Below, piece by piece: positions 11,943-20,570 of a stretch of 27,815 nt of DNA (position 1 is the stretch's first letter; every line of letters begins with the position of its first letter). The stretch covers positions 1-27,815 of the forward strand of contig JAGZQF010000034.1 of the NCBI GenBank assembly GCA_018382295.1, in the 5' to 3' direction. Both the position numbers and the translations under genes were made by a program. This DNA comes from Collinsella sp. GTDB lineage: Bacteria; Actinomycetota; Coriobacteriia; Coriobacteriales; Coriobacteriaceae. The notes beneath the pieces were generated by a model. That model searched no databases, had not been told where the DNA came from, and was given only the letters and a program-made list of their open reading frames with translations.

Positions 11943-12662
11943 TTAAGCTTCCTTGCTCGGGAGTACCAGGAGGCGGTGGCAGTACGGGCAGTGCGTAATC
12001 TCGCTACCGTCGTGGTTGAGGTCGCTCATGGACGATGCCTGCAGCGCGGTGTGGCAGACTGTGGGGATGTTGCCCTGGATGGTCTCGACGGCCAGGCCGC
12101 GGAACTGCTTGAGCAGACGCTCGTAGTCGGTGAGCACGTCGGCCGGCAGAGTGGCGGCAAGCGCGGTGCGTTCCTTAGTGGCGGCGTCAATCTGAGCCTG
12201 CAGGTCGGCAGCCTTAGTGCGGGCGGCCTTGGTATCGGCCTTCACGCCCTCCTCGAACTTGGCGATAATTGCCTGTGCGCGGGTCTCGCGGTCGAGCGCC
12301 TCCTTATGGGCGACAACGACATCCTTGCGGGTGTGCTCAATCTTGTCCAGGCGCTTGGCCAGGGTGGCGAGCTCGTTTTCCAGGTCCTGTACCTCGCGGT
12401 AGTCGGAGCCGTCAACGTGGCGCTTCTTAGCGGCCTCGATGGCGTTATTGGTCTGGATCTCGGTGGTGTTGAGATCGTCGAGCTCAATGTCCAGATCCTT
12501 GCGCTGGGCGTAGAGCTTGGTCATCTCGGACTTGAGCTTCACATAGGTCTTGCGCTTGGAAGCGAGCTCCTTGAGCTCCGGCATATTGGCAAGTTCGCTC
12601 TTGTTGCGGGCGAGCTCCAAATCGATCTGTTGCAGCTTGAGTAGCGTAGCGCCGGCGCTCAT
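11943..12662 (-). CDS. coiled-coil protein with C-terminal zinc-ribbon domain
   Basis: This is a 239-residue protein. Residues 1-175 or so are a long charged helical coiled coil (LLKLQQIDLELARNKSEL, YREVQDLENELATLAKRLDK), followed by the zinc-ribbon region typical of C4-type zinc-ribbon family proteins found beside nif3 in many bacteria. The second metal pair is intact (CPYCHRLLV). The first pair, usually CGGC, appears as a lone Cys plus His (TVCHTAL), so metal binding may be altered. The start at 12662 follows AAAGGAGAG at 5 bases and overlaps the nif3 stop as ATGA, showing translational coupling. The molecular function of this family is not well established. Confidence 0.85.
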   Translation of the reverse strand: MSAGATLLKLQQIDLELARNKSELANMPELKELASKRKTYVKLKSEMTKLYAQRKDLDIELDDLNTTEIQTNNAIEAAKKRHVDGSDYREVQDLENELATLAKRLDKIEHTRKDVVVAHKEALDRETRAQAIIAKFEEGVKADTKAARTKAADLQAQIDAATKERTALAATLPADVLTDYERLLKQFRGLAVETIQGNIPTVCHTALQASSMSDLNHDGSEITHCPYCHRLLVLPSKEA

Positions 12663-13468
12663 AAGTTCTCTCCTTTTGTCACAGTCCACCATTGGCAAGG
12701 GTTCAGTATTTTAATCGCATGACGGGGGTTGACCCCGGCGTCAACTGCAGAGTTCATCAATATATCAACGAACGGCTCCTCGGAGCGGTCGTGGCCGAGC
12801 AAGATGACGCCCAGACCGCGCAGAGCGAGGTCCTGCGCCACGTGGTATCCCGCCTCGCCCGTCACGACAACGTCCGCGCCCGCGGCGATGGCGAGCTCTC
12901 CAAAGTCGCCCAGGGAGCCGCCCAAAATGGCGACGGTGCGGCACGGGCGATCGGCTTCGCCCCACACACGCGGGTCGCTGCCGAAGGCCGTGGCAGCACG
13001 GGTGGCAAGATCGCGCAGCGTGCACGGGTCGTTGAGCGTTGCAAGCGCGCCCAGGCCGGTTGCCTCGGGGTCGTCCACGTGCTCCAGTGAGCTCACGAGT
13101 GCGGCACCCAGCAGCTTGCTCAGGCAGACACGGGCTTCGTTCGAGCGGTCCAGGTTGGTGTGGAGCGATATGATGCTCACGCCGCAACGGGCCGCCTCAT
13201 AGAGTGCCGCGCTGCACTGGGGGCGAGTGGCATCCGCTGGACAAAACGCCTCGGGCGCCTTGATATAGACAGGATGATGCGTCAGCAGCACGTTGACACC
13301 GGCCTCGAAAGCACGGTGCACATTGGCTTCGGTCGCATCGAGTGCGCAGGCCACGCCGGCAATCTCGGTGGCAGGGTCGCCCACGGATAAGCCTACGTGG
13401 TCCCAGGGCTCGGCGTCCGTCTTTGGATAGCGTGCCAGCAGAGCGCGCTCGAGCTCGGCGACGATCAT
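12659..13468 (-). CDS. Nif3-like dinuclear metal-binding protein
   Basis: This is a 269-residue protein of the Nif3/YbgI (DUF34, GTP cyclohydrolase I type 2-like) family, which binds two metal ions. Visible signatures are AEPWDHVGL (19-27), LTHHPVY (62-68, metal His), SLHTNLD (101-107), VTGEAGYH (202-209) and GHDRSE (225-230, metal His and Glu). The length matches the short bacterial form without the inserted PII-like domain. Its ATG (13468-13466) overlaps the TGA of the cysteine desulfurase gene, and its own stop overlaps the next start. The family's cellular role is unresolved; adjacency to a zinc-ribbon protein is conserved widely. Confidence 0.9.
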   Translation of the reverse strand: MIVAELERALLARYPKTDAEPWDHVGLSVGDPATEIAGVACALDATEANVHRAFEAGVNVLLTHHPVYIKAPEAFCPADATRPQCSAALYEAARCGVSIISLHTNLDRSNEARVCLSKLLGAALVSSLEHVDDPEATGLGALATLNDPCTLRDLATRAATAFGSDPRVWGEADRPCRTVAILGGSLGDFGELAIAAGADVVVTGEAGYHVAQDLALRGLGVILLGHDRSEEPFVDILMNSAVDAGVNPRHAIKILNPCQWWTVTKGENL

Positions 13469-14643
13469 GCGGCACCCACGATCGTCAGCAGCGCTTGGGC
13501 AAAGTCGTCCAGATCGGCTGGGTTCACGCGGTCATCGAACGAGATGCGAAGAGCGCCGAGAGCTTGCTCGCGACCGATGCCCATCGCGCTCAAAACGTGG
13601 CTGGGGTCCATACTGCCGCTCGAGCACGCCGAGCCTGCCGATACCTCAAAGCCGGCGGCGTCGAGCTTGATGATGAGCTCCTCGGAGTCCATGCCGTCAA
13701 TGTAGATCGACACCATGCCGGGCAGACGATCGGCATGCGCATAGTCGCCCATGGTGGCGTGAATGCGCGGATGAGCCGTAAGCGTGGCGTAGAGCTTGTC
13801 GGAAAGAGCTTGCAGCGTCGTACGCTCCTGGGCCACGCGGGGCGCCAACGTGCGGGCGGCAGCGGCAAAGGCCAGCTGCGTGCGCAGGTCCTGCGTGCCG
13901 GCACGACGTCCGGCTTCCTGTCCACCGCCAAAGATGCGCGGACGCAGCGGCGTGCGGTTCTTAAGGTAGAGTGCGCCGGATGCCACGGGGCCGCCGATCT
14001 TGTGCGCGGCAACGGTCATAGCATCGACGCCCAGCTCGGCGGCATCGAGCGGAATGTGCAGATAGCCCTGGATGGCATCGGTGTGGAACAGAGCGCCCAC
14101 GGTATGCGCGGCCGCGGTCAGCTCGCGGATGGGCTGCACCACGCCGGTCTCGTTGTTGGCAACCATGATGCTCACGAGCGCCACGTCGTCGCCGAGCAAG
14201 TCGCTCAGCGCGGCAGGCTCAATATAACCTGCACGGCAGGGCTGCACCAAGTCGACGGTAAAGCTGGCGGCACGCAGCAGCGGCAGGTTGTCCAGAATCG
14301 AATCGTGCTCGATGGCCGAAACGATTACACGGTCGCGCTTACGATCGCGCTGACGAGCGCCCTCGGCAAGACCGAGCAGCGCCAGTTGGTTGGCCTCGGT
14401 GCCGCCGTTGGTAAGGATGATTTCGGACGGGCGAACGCGTGCACCAAAGCTATGGGCGATCTCGCGACGGGCGACTTCCAGGCGTGCGGCGGCCTTGCGG
14501 CCAAGCGAGTGCAGCGAGTTGGGGTTGACGCCCGCAAGCTCGCTGTCGTCATATTCGCGCTGCGCAAGGAGCGCCTCGGCGCGCATGGGCGTCGAGGCGG
14601 CATAGTCAAGATTCACGGGTATGCGGTTTTGACCTGCGGTCAT
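13465..14643 (-). CDS. cysteine desulfurase (NifS/IscS class)
   Basis: This PLP enzyme of 392 residues converts cysteine to alanine and delivers the sulfur as a persulfide for Fe-S clusters or thiolated tRNA. Landmarks are the N-terminal NLDYAASTP, TNGGTEANQLAL (78-89), the EHD of SAIEHDSILDN, VANNETGVVQP, the PLP lysine K215 in VAAHKIGGP, RAGTQ and the catalytic Cys340 in SAGSACSSG. The short loop around the Cys with SSGS points to group I (IscS/NifS) rather than SufS. No iscU or thiI lies next to it in this window, so its acceptor is not known. The start at 14643 lies 6 bases after the rpe stop; the nearest SD (AGGAGG) is rather far upstream. Confidence 0.92.
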   Translation of the reverse strand: MTAGQNRIPVNLDYAASTPMRAEALLAQREYDDSELAGVNPNSLHSLGRKAAARLEVARREIAHSFGARVRPSEIILTNGGTEANQLALLGLAEGARQRDRKRDRVIVSAIEHDSILDNLPLLRAASFTVDLVQPCRAGYIEPAALSDLLGDDVALVSIMVANNETGVVQPIRELTAAAHTVGALFHTDAIQGYLHIPLDAAELGVDAMTVAAHKIGGPVASGALYLKNRTPLRPRIFGGGQEAGRRAGTQDLRTQLAFAAAARTLAPRVAQERTTLQALSDKLYATLTAHPRIHATMGDYAHADRLPGMVSIYIDGMDSEELIIKLDAAGFEVSAGSACSSGSMDPSHVLSAMGIGREQALGALRISFDDRVNPADLDDFAQALLTIVGAA

Positions 14644-14649
14644 AAGGGT

Positions 14650-15321
14650 TTATGCCTCCTGTGCGGCCTCGTTGCCCAGCTTCTGCAGCAGCGCAACCTC
14701 GGCGGCGGGATCTTCGGACTTAAATACGGCGGAGCCGGCTACGAGCACGTTGGCGCCGGCCTTGACGACCTCGGCGATGTTCTTGGAAGAGATACCGCCA
14801 TCGACCTCGATCAAGGGCGACACGCCGTGGCGCTCACACATGGCCTTGAGCTCGTGGAGTTTGGCGATGGTGCCCGGGATAAAGCTCTGGCCACCAAAGC
14901 CAGGGTTCACGCTCATCAGCAGCACGATATCCACGACGTCGATAATGCTCTCGAGTACGCACACGGGGGTGGCGGGGTTGAGCACCACGCCGGCCTTGAT
15001 ACCGCGCTGCTGCAGATGGGTGAGCGTGCGGTGCAGGTGCGTGGAGGCCTCGTAGTGCACGGTGATCATGTCGGCACCGGCATCGGCGTACCAATCGACG
15101 GTCTCGTCGGGGTTCGACACCATCAGGTGCGCGTCGACCGGCACGTTGGTGGAGCGCTTGACGGCCTTAAGGATGTCAACGCCAAAGGTGAGGTTGCCGG
15201 TAAAGTGGCCGTCCATGACGTCGAAGTGCACGTAGTCGGCACCGGCGATCTTGTCGAGCTCGCCCTTGAGGTTGGCCATGTCGGCCGAGAGAACGGATGG
15301 AGCGATTTTGATGGAACCCAT
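14650..15321 (-). CDS. rpe: ribulose-phosphate 3-epimerase
   Basis: Interconverts ribulose 5-phosphate and xylulose 5-phosphate in the pentose phosphate pathway. At 223 residues it is a full TIM barrel: IAPSVLSAD near the N-terminus, the metal/catalytic HFDVMDGHF, DAHLMV, MSVNPGFGGQ and the second catalytic Asp in EVDGGI, then phosphate-binding GSAVF. AGAAAGG lies 8 bases before the ATG. The next upstream gene is gpsA, 18 bases away. Confidence 0.96.
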   Translation of the reverse strand: MGSIKIAPSVLSADMANLKGELDKIAGADYVHFDVMDGHFTGNLTFGVDILKAVKRSTNVPVDAHLMVSNPDETVDWYADAGADMITVHYEASTHLHRTLTHLQQRGIKAGVVLNPATPVCVLESIIDVVDIVLLMSVNPGFGGQSFIPGTIAKLHELKAMCERHGVSPLIEVDGGISSKNIAEVVKAGANVLVAGSAVFKSEDPAAEVALLQKLGNEAAQEA

Positions 15322-15339
15322 GGTAGTAGCCTTTCTGCG

Positions 15340-16347
15340 CTAGTCGGCGAGTCCGTAGAACTCTTGAGAGGGGACGCGGTCGGTAAGAATCTCGAGCGCC
15401 CTATCCAAAGTAACACCGTTGTAGAGCGTTTGCTCCACGGCAAAGGTGAGCGGAATGTCTACGCCCAGTGAACGGGCGAGCTCGCTGACGCTGCGGGCCG
15501 CGACGGCACCCTCGACCACCATATGCGTGCGCGCCTGGTACTCGTCGAGCGACACGCCATGGGCGAACTCGTAGCCAAAGGTGCGATTGCGCGAATGCTC
15601 CGAGGTGCAGGTGGCAATGAGGTCACCCATGCCGGCAAGACCCATGCACGTTATGGCCTGGCCGCCGCGGGCGTGCACCAGGCGGCTGATCTCGGCCAGA
15701 CCGCGCGTCATGATGAGGGCGAGCGTGTTATCGCCCGCACCCGAGCCGGCAGAGATGCCGCATACGATAGCGATGACGTTTTTCATGGCGCCGCAGACCT
15801 CGACGCCGGTCATGTCCTGCGACAGGTAGATGCGGAAGGCCGTGGAAAGCAGTAGCTCCTTAAAGGTCTCCCCTATCTGCGGATCTTCGCTGGCAATGAC
15901 GGCTGCAGAAAGCCCGCCGCGGCAGATCTCCTCGGCATGATTGGGGCCCGAAAGCGCCGCCACGCGCCGCTCGTTGCCGATCTCGCTGGCAATGACCTCG
16001 CTCATGAGCAGGCCGGACTCGGGCTCGATGCCCTTGGTGAGGCACAGAACCGGCGTCTCGTCCGCGATGAACGACGCCGCCTGGTGGCAGACGCCACGCA
16101 GGTGCGTCGAAGGCACGGCAAAGATGATGGCCTCGACGCCGTCGAGCGCCTGGGCCAAATCCGTCGTGGCGACAACGTTCTCCGGCAGCGTGTAGTCCAC
16201 CAGATACCGGGGGTTGCGGTGCTCGCCGTTAATGCCGGCGGCCGTCTGCTCGCTATGGGCCCACATGGTCACGCGCTCGGCTCGCGCGGCGGCAAGGCCG
16301 GCGACGGCGGTTCCCCAGGAGCCGGAGCCAATCAGCGCAACATTCAT
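15340..16347 (-). CDS. gpsA: NAD(P)H-dependent glycerol-3-phosphate dehydrogenase
   Basis: Reduces dihydroxyacetone phosphate to sn-glycerol 3-phosphate for phospholipid synthesis. The 335-residue protein shows the Rossmann GSGSWGTA (7-14), FAVPSTHLR, LTKGIE, SGPNHAEE and the catalytic Lys in CGAMKNVIAI, then GLAGMGDLIATCTS and the substrate-binding SRNRTFG. Length and order are standard. AGGAGAG lies just before the ATG. Nine bases separate it from plsY, which uses its product, so the two genes form a functional pair. Confidence 0.96.
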   Translation of the reverse strand: MNVALIGSGSWGTAVAGLAAARAERVTMWAHSEQTAAGINGEHRNPRYLVDYTLPENVVATTDLAQALDGVEAIIFAVPSTHLRGVCHQAASFIADETPVLCLTKGIEPESGLLMSEVIASEIGNERRVAALSGPNHAEEICRGGLSAAVIASEDPQIGETFKELLLSTAFRIYLSQDMTGVEVCGAMKNVIAIVCGISAGSGAGDNTLALIMTRGLAEISRLVHARGGQAITCMGLAGMGDLIATCTSEHSRNRTFGYEFAHGVSLDEYQARTHMVVEGAVAARSVSELARSLGVDIPLTFAVEQTLYNGVTLDRALEILTDRVPSQEFYGLAD

Positions 16348-16356
16348 GACTCTCTC

Positions 16357-17040
16357 CTACTTATCGTCCGGTTCGGTGACGCGCTTGGTAAACGAGAGCT
16401 TGGACTCCTTACCGGCCATGAGCTTTTGGATATTCGAGCGATGGGCCCACACTACGGTGATGCCGATCATTGCCATGCAAAACTTGAGGCCCAGGCTGCT
16501 GTACGGAAAGACCGCGCAGGCAGCGATGGGAAGGCCGATGGCCGCGGCAAGCGAGCCCACCGACACAAACTTGGTAATGGCGACGGCCACGATAAACATG
16601 CCCAGCAGCGACAGGCCAATGGGCCAGTACCAGGCAAGAATCACACCCAGGCCCACGGCGATACCCTTACCGCCGTGGAAGTTAAGGTAGGGAGAAAAGA
16701 TGTGTCCCCACACGGCCGCCAGGCAAATGACGCCGAGCATCCAATCGCCGGCGGCACCGGGAGCCATAATGCTCACAGGGAAGCCGTAGCCCACGCTCGC
16801 GATGAGCGGACGGGCGATAAGGACGCAGATGGCGCCCTTAAGGCAGTCGAGCAGCAGCGTGAGCGCGGCCACCTTGGGGCCGGCCACGCGCAGGGCGTTG
16901 GTGGTGCCGATGTTGCCGGAGCCCGCCTTGCGAATGTCGGTGTGGTTGAACACGCGGCCCAGGATCAGGCCAAACGGAATCGCTCCGATAAAGAACGAGA
17001 CCACGGCGCAGATGGCGGTCAGCAGAATCGGATTAAGCAT
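16357..17040 (-). CDS. plsY: glycerol-3-phosphate acyltransferase PlsY
   Basis: Integral membrane enzyme of 227 residues that acylates glycerol 3-phosphate from acyl-phosphate. Conserved motifs are IPFGLILGR with the following GSGNIGTTNALR, the phosphate loop LNFHGGKGIA and the C-terminal WAHRSNIQKLMAGKE; there are five or six membrane helices. The start was placed at 17040 because AAGGAG lies 7 bases upstream. A longer open frame exists but its first 33 residues are antisense-like reading of der. It overlaps the end of der by 8 bases. PlsC, the next enzyme in the pathway, is encoded about 3.5 kb upstream in the same gene run. Confidence 0.94.
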   Translation of the reverse strand: MLNPILLTAICAVVSFFIGAIPFGLILGRVFNHTDIRKAGSGNIGTTNALRVAGPKVAALTLLLDCLKGAICVLIARPLIASVGYGFPVSIMAPGAAGDWMLGVICLAAVWGHIFSPYLNFHGGKGIAVGLGVILAWYWPIGLSLLGMFIVAVAITKFVSVGSLAAAIGLPIAACAVFPYSSLGLKFCMAMIGITVVWAHRSNIQKLMAGKESKLSFTKRVTEPDDK

Positions 17041-18216
17041 CCTTTTGCTCCTTCTTCCTAAAGAAGAGTCGAATGGGCGTGCCAGCAAAATCGAAGGTCG
17101 AGCGCATGCGGTTCTCCACGTAGCGCTGGAAGGTGTCATTGACCAGGTCGCTGTGGTTGACGAAGAACGTGAACGTCGGCGGGTTGACGCCCGTCTGGGT
17201 CACGTAGTGCATGCGCAGGCGGCGCTTGCCGTCCACCACGGTATGACCAAACTCGCGCAGGTCGGTGAGGAACGTGTTGAGGCGCGAGGTGCTGATCTTT
17301 TGCGAGCGCGTCTTCTCGGCAGCGTCGACCATCGCCCAGATCTTCTCGACGCTGCGGCCGGTCAGGGCCGAGATGCGCAGGTACTGAGCCCAGGGAGCCA
17401 TGACGCCCAGACGGCGGTCGACGGTCTCCATGCAGGCCTCGCGCTTGCGGTCATCGTCGAGCAGGTCCCACTTGTTGAGCAGCACCACGATGGCGCAGCC
17501 GCGCTCGATGGCCAAGCCCATGACCTTCTGATCCTGCTCGGTGACGCCCACGGAGGCGTCGACGACGAGCAGCGCCACGTCGGCGCGGTCGATGGCGCGA
17601 AGGCCGCGGACCATGGAGTAGTACTCGATATTCTCGTACACGGTGCTCTTCTTGCGAATGCCCGCGGTGTCGACCATGCGGTAATGCTTGCCGTTGCGCT
17701 CCACGACGGTATCGATGGCGTCGCGCGTGGTGCCGGCGATGTTGGACACGATGGAGCGGTCGGCACCCAGGATGCGGTTGAACAGCGAGGACTTACCGGC
17801 GTTGGGGCGGCCGATGATGGCGACGTTCAGCGCATCGGGGAACTCGTCGGCGACCTCGTCCTCTTCCTCGGGGAGCAGGGCCACGATGTCGTCGAGCAGG
17901 TAGCGACCGATTCGTCCTCCTCGGTGACGCCGGTGCGGCCGTCGACCACAAACAGGATGACGGCGGCTTCCTCGGCGGCGGCGAGGGCCTGGTCGCGGAT
18001 GGACGTGGCAAAGACGTCATCGCTCTTGAGCGGCTCGATACCGCCCGTGTCGACGATGGTGAACTCGCGGCCGTTCCAATCGGCCGTGTGATACGAGCGG
18101 TCGCGCGTGACGCCGCGGGACTCGTGGACGATGGCGTCCGAGGTCTGGGACAGGCGGTTAACGAGCGTGGACTTGCCCACGTTGGGGCGTCCGACGACGG
18201 CGACGATAGGTTTCAT
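17033..18216 (-). pseudogene. der: ribosome-assembly GTPase Der (EngA), frameshifted as sequenced
   Basis: Der has two tandem GTPase domains and a KH-like domain and is needed for 50S subunit maturation. The first domain starts at ATG 18216 (MKPIVAVVGRPNVGKST) with VDTGGIEP and reads to VTEEDESVA. There the frame breaks; RYLLDDIVALLPEEE, the second G domain (IIGRPNAGKSS, DTAGIRKKS, LLNKWDLLDD) and the KH-like end continue one frame over to the TAA at 17033. At the break (plus strand about 17901-17906) the bases encode GTCGCTACCTG where GTCGCTCGCTACCTG would give VARYLL, so a lost CGCT tandem copy explains it. Everything else is intact. Because der is normally essential, a sequencing or assembly error is likely. 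Confidence 0.88.
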
Positions 18217-18226
18217 CTGCTCTCCT

Positions 18227-19669
18227 TTAATGGATAGGGTCAGCGGAATTAGTAGAGTCGGCAGGCACAATGCCAAGGATGTGCTCCAGGGTATCGAGCA
18301 GCTCATGCGGCATGGTCGACACCACATGAACCTCGGCGCCGCGACTGGTAAGGCTTGCGAGTAAATCGTCACGATGATACTCGTCAAGCGTCATGCCGTC
18401 AGCGTTGAACATGAGCTTAGGCACAAAGAGCATAACCCCCGACAGGTCTTGCGGCAGCTGCTCCAGGATGTCGCTCGCGACGATGAGGCCGGTCACGTCC
18501 ACGTTGCCGCCAAAGTAGCGGTTCTTGATGGCCGTGACGGTGCCGGAAAGGCCGAGCGGCGATTCCACAAAACGCGCGACCGTATCGCGCGCGCTGGCGC
18601 CGGAGAGGCACAGCAGGCGCTGGTCGCGGTCGGTCATAGCCTTGCGAACGCGGGCAAGGCGCTCGGCGTCGGTGGCAAGCACGTCGTCGGTCTCGTCCAG
18701 ATACGAGCGGATCATGCCGATGCCGTCGTAGTACTGCGGATAACCGTCGTAAAAGTCCGCCTCGGGCGGCTCGATGCCGGCGTCCAGATAGAACTCGTCG
18801 CTCATCTGGAACGTGTGGCGGCCAAAACGCTCGTAGGCGCGGTCCTGGAACGGTCGGATCATGGCAATGGTTTCGCGCGCGAGCTCGGGCTTGTCGCTGT
18901 AGGACCAGCTGAAGCGGTTCTGGTGCTTGGTAAAACCGAGCGGCACAATGCCCAGGCTGGTGATCTGCTCGTGCTCCTCGCAAAAGCGCAGGGTCTTTTC
19001 CAGCTCCTCGCCGTCGTTCATGCCGGGGCACAAAACGATCTGTGCGTGAATCTCGATGCCGGCGGCCATGATGGCCTCGAGCACGTCCATGCCGCGCTGG
19101 GCGTTGCGGCCCATCATGCGGCGGCGGACATCGGGGCTTACGGCATGGACCGACACGTTCATGGGGCTCATATTTCGGTCGATGACGTTTTGCACGTCCT
19201 CGTCGGAAAGGTTCGTGAGCGTGACAAAGTTGCCTTGCAAAAAGCTCAGGCGGTAATCGTCGTCGCGGATGTAGAGCGTGGAGCGGCCGCCCTTGGGCAG
19301 CATGGTCATAAAGCAGAACACGCAGGCGTTTACACAGGTACGCATGCCGTCAAAGATGGGGCCGTCGAACTCAAGGCCCCAATCCTCGCCGGGAAAACGG
19401 TCGAGCTCCACGGGGGTGACAGTGCCGTCGCGCGGATCGAATACCTCCAGCTCGACGGTATCGTCGTCTGCTTCCCAAAGCCAGACGATCATGTCGGTGA
19501 GTTGCTCGCCGTTGACCGTGAGCACGCGCATGCCCGGCTCGATACCCACATCCCATGCGGGCGATTCGGGACGCACGTTCTTAACGAGCGCGCCCTCACC
19601 CGGCTCGGGGTCGCGGCTGCGCCCGTAATCGGCCACCTCGGCGGCGTATGCGGGTACGGTCTGGTCCAT
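18227..19669 (-). CDS. DUF512 / PDZ-domain radical-SAM-like protein
   Basis: This is a 480-residue protein. An N-terminal PDZ-like domain (ALVKNVRPESPAWDVGIEPG, about residues 27-70) is followed by a CX3CX2C cluster (C112, C116, C119 in RTCVNACVFCF) that fits a radical-SAM Fe-S site, and then the DUF512 region (about 290-460). Motifs include KGGRSTLYIRDDDYRLSF and NVSVHAVSPDVRRRMMG. This family is commonly encoded next to der in Firmicutes and Actinobacteria; its reaction is unknown. The start at 19669 lies 2 bases after the ispH stop, suggesting coupled translation. Two longer starts upstream run through ispH and were not chosen. Confidence 0.9.
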   Translation of the reverse strand: MDQTVPAYAAEVADYGRSRDPEPGEGALVKNVRPESPAWDVGIEPGMRVLTVNGEQLTDMIVWLWEADDDTVELEVFDPRDGTVTPVELDRFPGEDWGLEFDGPIFDGMRTCVNACVFCFMTMLPKGGRSTLYIRDDDYRLSFLQGNFVTLTNLSDEDVQNVIDRNMSPMNVSVHAVSPDVRRRMMGRNAQRGMDVLEAIMAAGIEIHAQIVLCPGMNDGEELEKTLRFCEEHEQITSLGIVPLGFTKHQNRFSWSYSDKPELARETIAMIRPFQDRAYERFGRHTFQMSDEFYLDAGIEPPEADFYDGYPQYYDGIGMIRSYLDETDDVLATDAERLARVRKAMTDRDQRLLCLSGASARDTVARFVESPLGLSGTVTAIKNRYFGGNVDVTGLIVASDILEQLPQDLSGVMLFVPKLMFNADGMTLDEYHRDDLLASLTSRGAEVHVVSTMPHELLDTLEHILGIVPADSTNSADPIH

Positions 19670-19671
19670 GA

Positions 19672-20568
19672 TTAGCGGCAAAGCTCCTTGATGCGCGCAA
19701 CGGCGCGTTCGATGTGTTCTTGCGGGGTGGAGGCTCCGGCAGTGATGCCAATGTGGCGTGCGCTGGCAAACCATGCGGCCTCAAGCTCGGAAGCTTCCTC
19801 GATGTGATGCGTGTGCTCGCAGACGTCAGCGCAGATCTGCGCCAGGCGGCGCGTGTTGCCCGAATTCTTGCCGCCCACGACGACCATGCAATCACAGCGG
19901 TTGGCGAGCGACGCGGCTGCCTGCTGGCGCTCGCTTGTGGCAGCGCAGATGGTGTTGATCACGCGCAGTTCCTGCACGCGCGGGGTGATGGAGGCCACAA
20001 CCTCGGCCAGGTTCTGCGCGGTTTGGGTGGTCTGCACAACCAGGCCCACCTTGCCCTTGAGCGGCAGTGCGTCCGCATCGGCAGCGCAGCTCACGACCCG
20101 CGCGTCATCGCCGGCGTGGCCCAGAATGCCCTCGACCTCGGGATGGCCCGGCTCGCCCACGACAATCACACGGTAGCCCTCGCGCACCAGGCGCTCGGCC
20201 GCCACATGGACCTTCTTGACGTAGGGGCAGGTGGCGTCGACCACGGTGAGGCCGCGCTCGCGAGCGGCGTCAATGACCTGCGGCACCACACCGTGGGCGC
20301 GGATGATTACGGTGCCCGACGCGGCATCGTCCAAGGTGTCGGCCAGACCAACGCCTGCCTCGGCGAGCTCGCGCACCACGATGGGGTTATGGATGAGCGG
20401 ACCAAGCGTGTGGACCTGAGTGCTCTCCCCTGCCTGCGGCGCGGCGGCCAGCGCCATGTCGAGCGCGCGCTGTACGCCGTAGCAGGTGCCGGCGTGGGCG
20501 GCGATCTCGATGGTGGGGACGACCTCCTCAGCGGCGGCCGCGGCAGTGTTCTTGACTTCCTCGCCCAT
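19672..20568 (-). CDS. ispH: 4-hydroxy-3-methylbut-2-enyl diphosphate reductase
   Basis: Last step of the MEP isoprenoid pathway: reduces HMBPP to IPP and DMAPP with a [4Fe-4S] cluster. The three cluster cysteines are at C29 (HAGTCYGVQRA), C114 (DATCPYVKKVH) and C208 (NTICAATSERQ). The catalytic Glu region GEPGHPEVEG, VVQTTQT and GGKNSGNT are present. At 298 residues it is of usual length, with a poorly conserved Ala/Glu-rich N-terminal extension of about 18 residues. The start at 20568 has GGGAAGG 8 bases upstream. Two bases separate it from plsC. Confidence 0.95.
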   Translation of the reverse strand: MGEEVKNTAAAAAEEVVPTIEIAAHAGTCYGVQRALDMALAAAPQAGESTQVHTLGPLIHNPIVVRELAEAGVGLADTLDDAASGTVIIRAHGVVPQVIDAARERGLTVVDATCPYVKKVHVAAERLVREGYRVIVVGEPGHPEVEGILGHAGDDARVVSCAADADALPLKGKVGLVVQTTQTAQNLAEVVASITPRVQELRVINTICAATSERQQAAASLANRCDCMVVVGGKNSGNTRRLAQICADVCEHTHHIEEASELEAAWFASARHIGITAGASTPQEHIERAVARIKELCR

Positions 20569-20570
20569 GG

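Noticed and set aside
13342..15471. Very long plus-strand open frame of about 709 codons opposite nif3, the desulfurase and rpe
   Set aside because: It is antisense to three clearly conserved genes, a common artefact of high-GC codon use.
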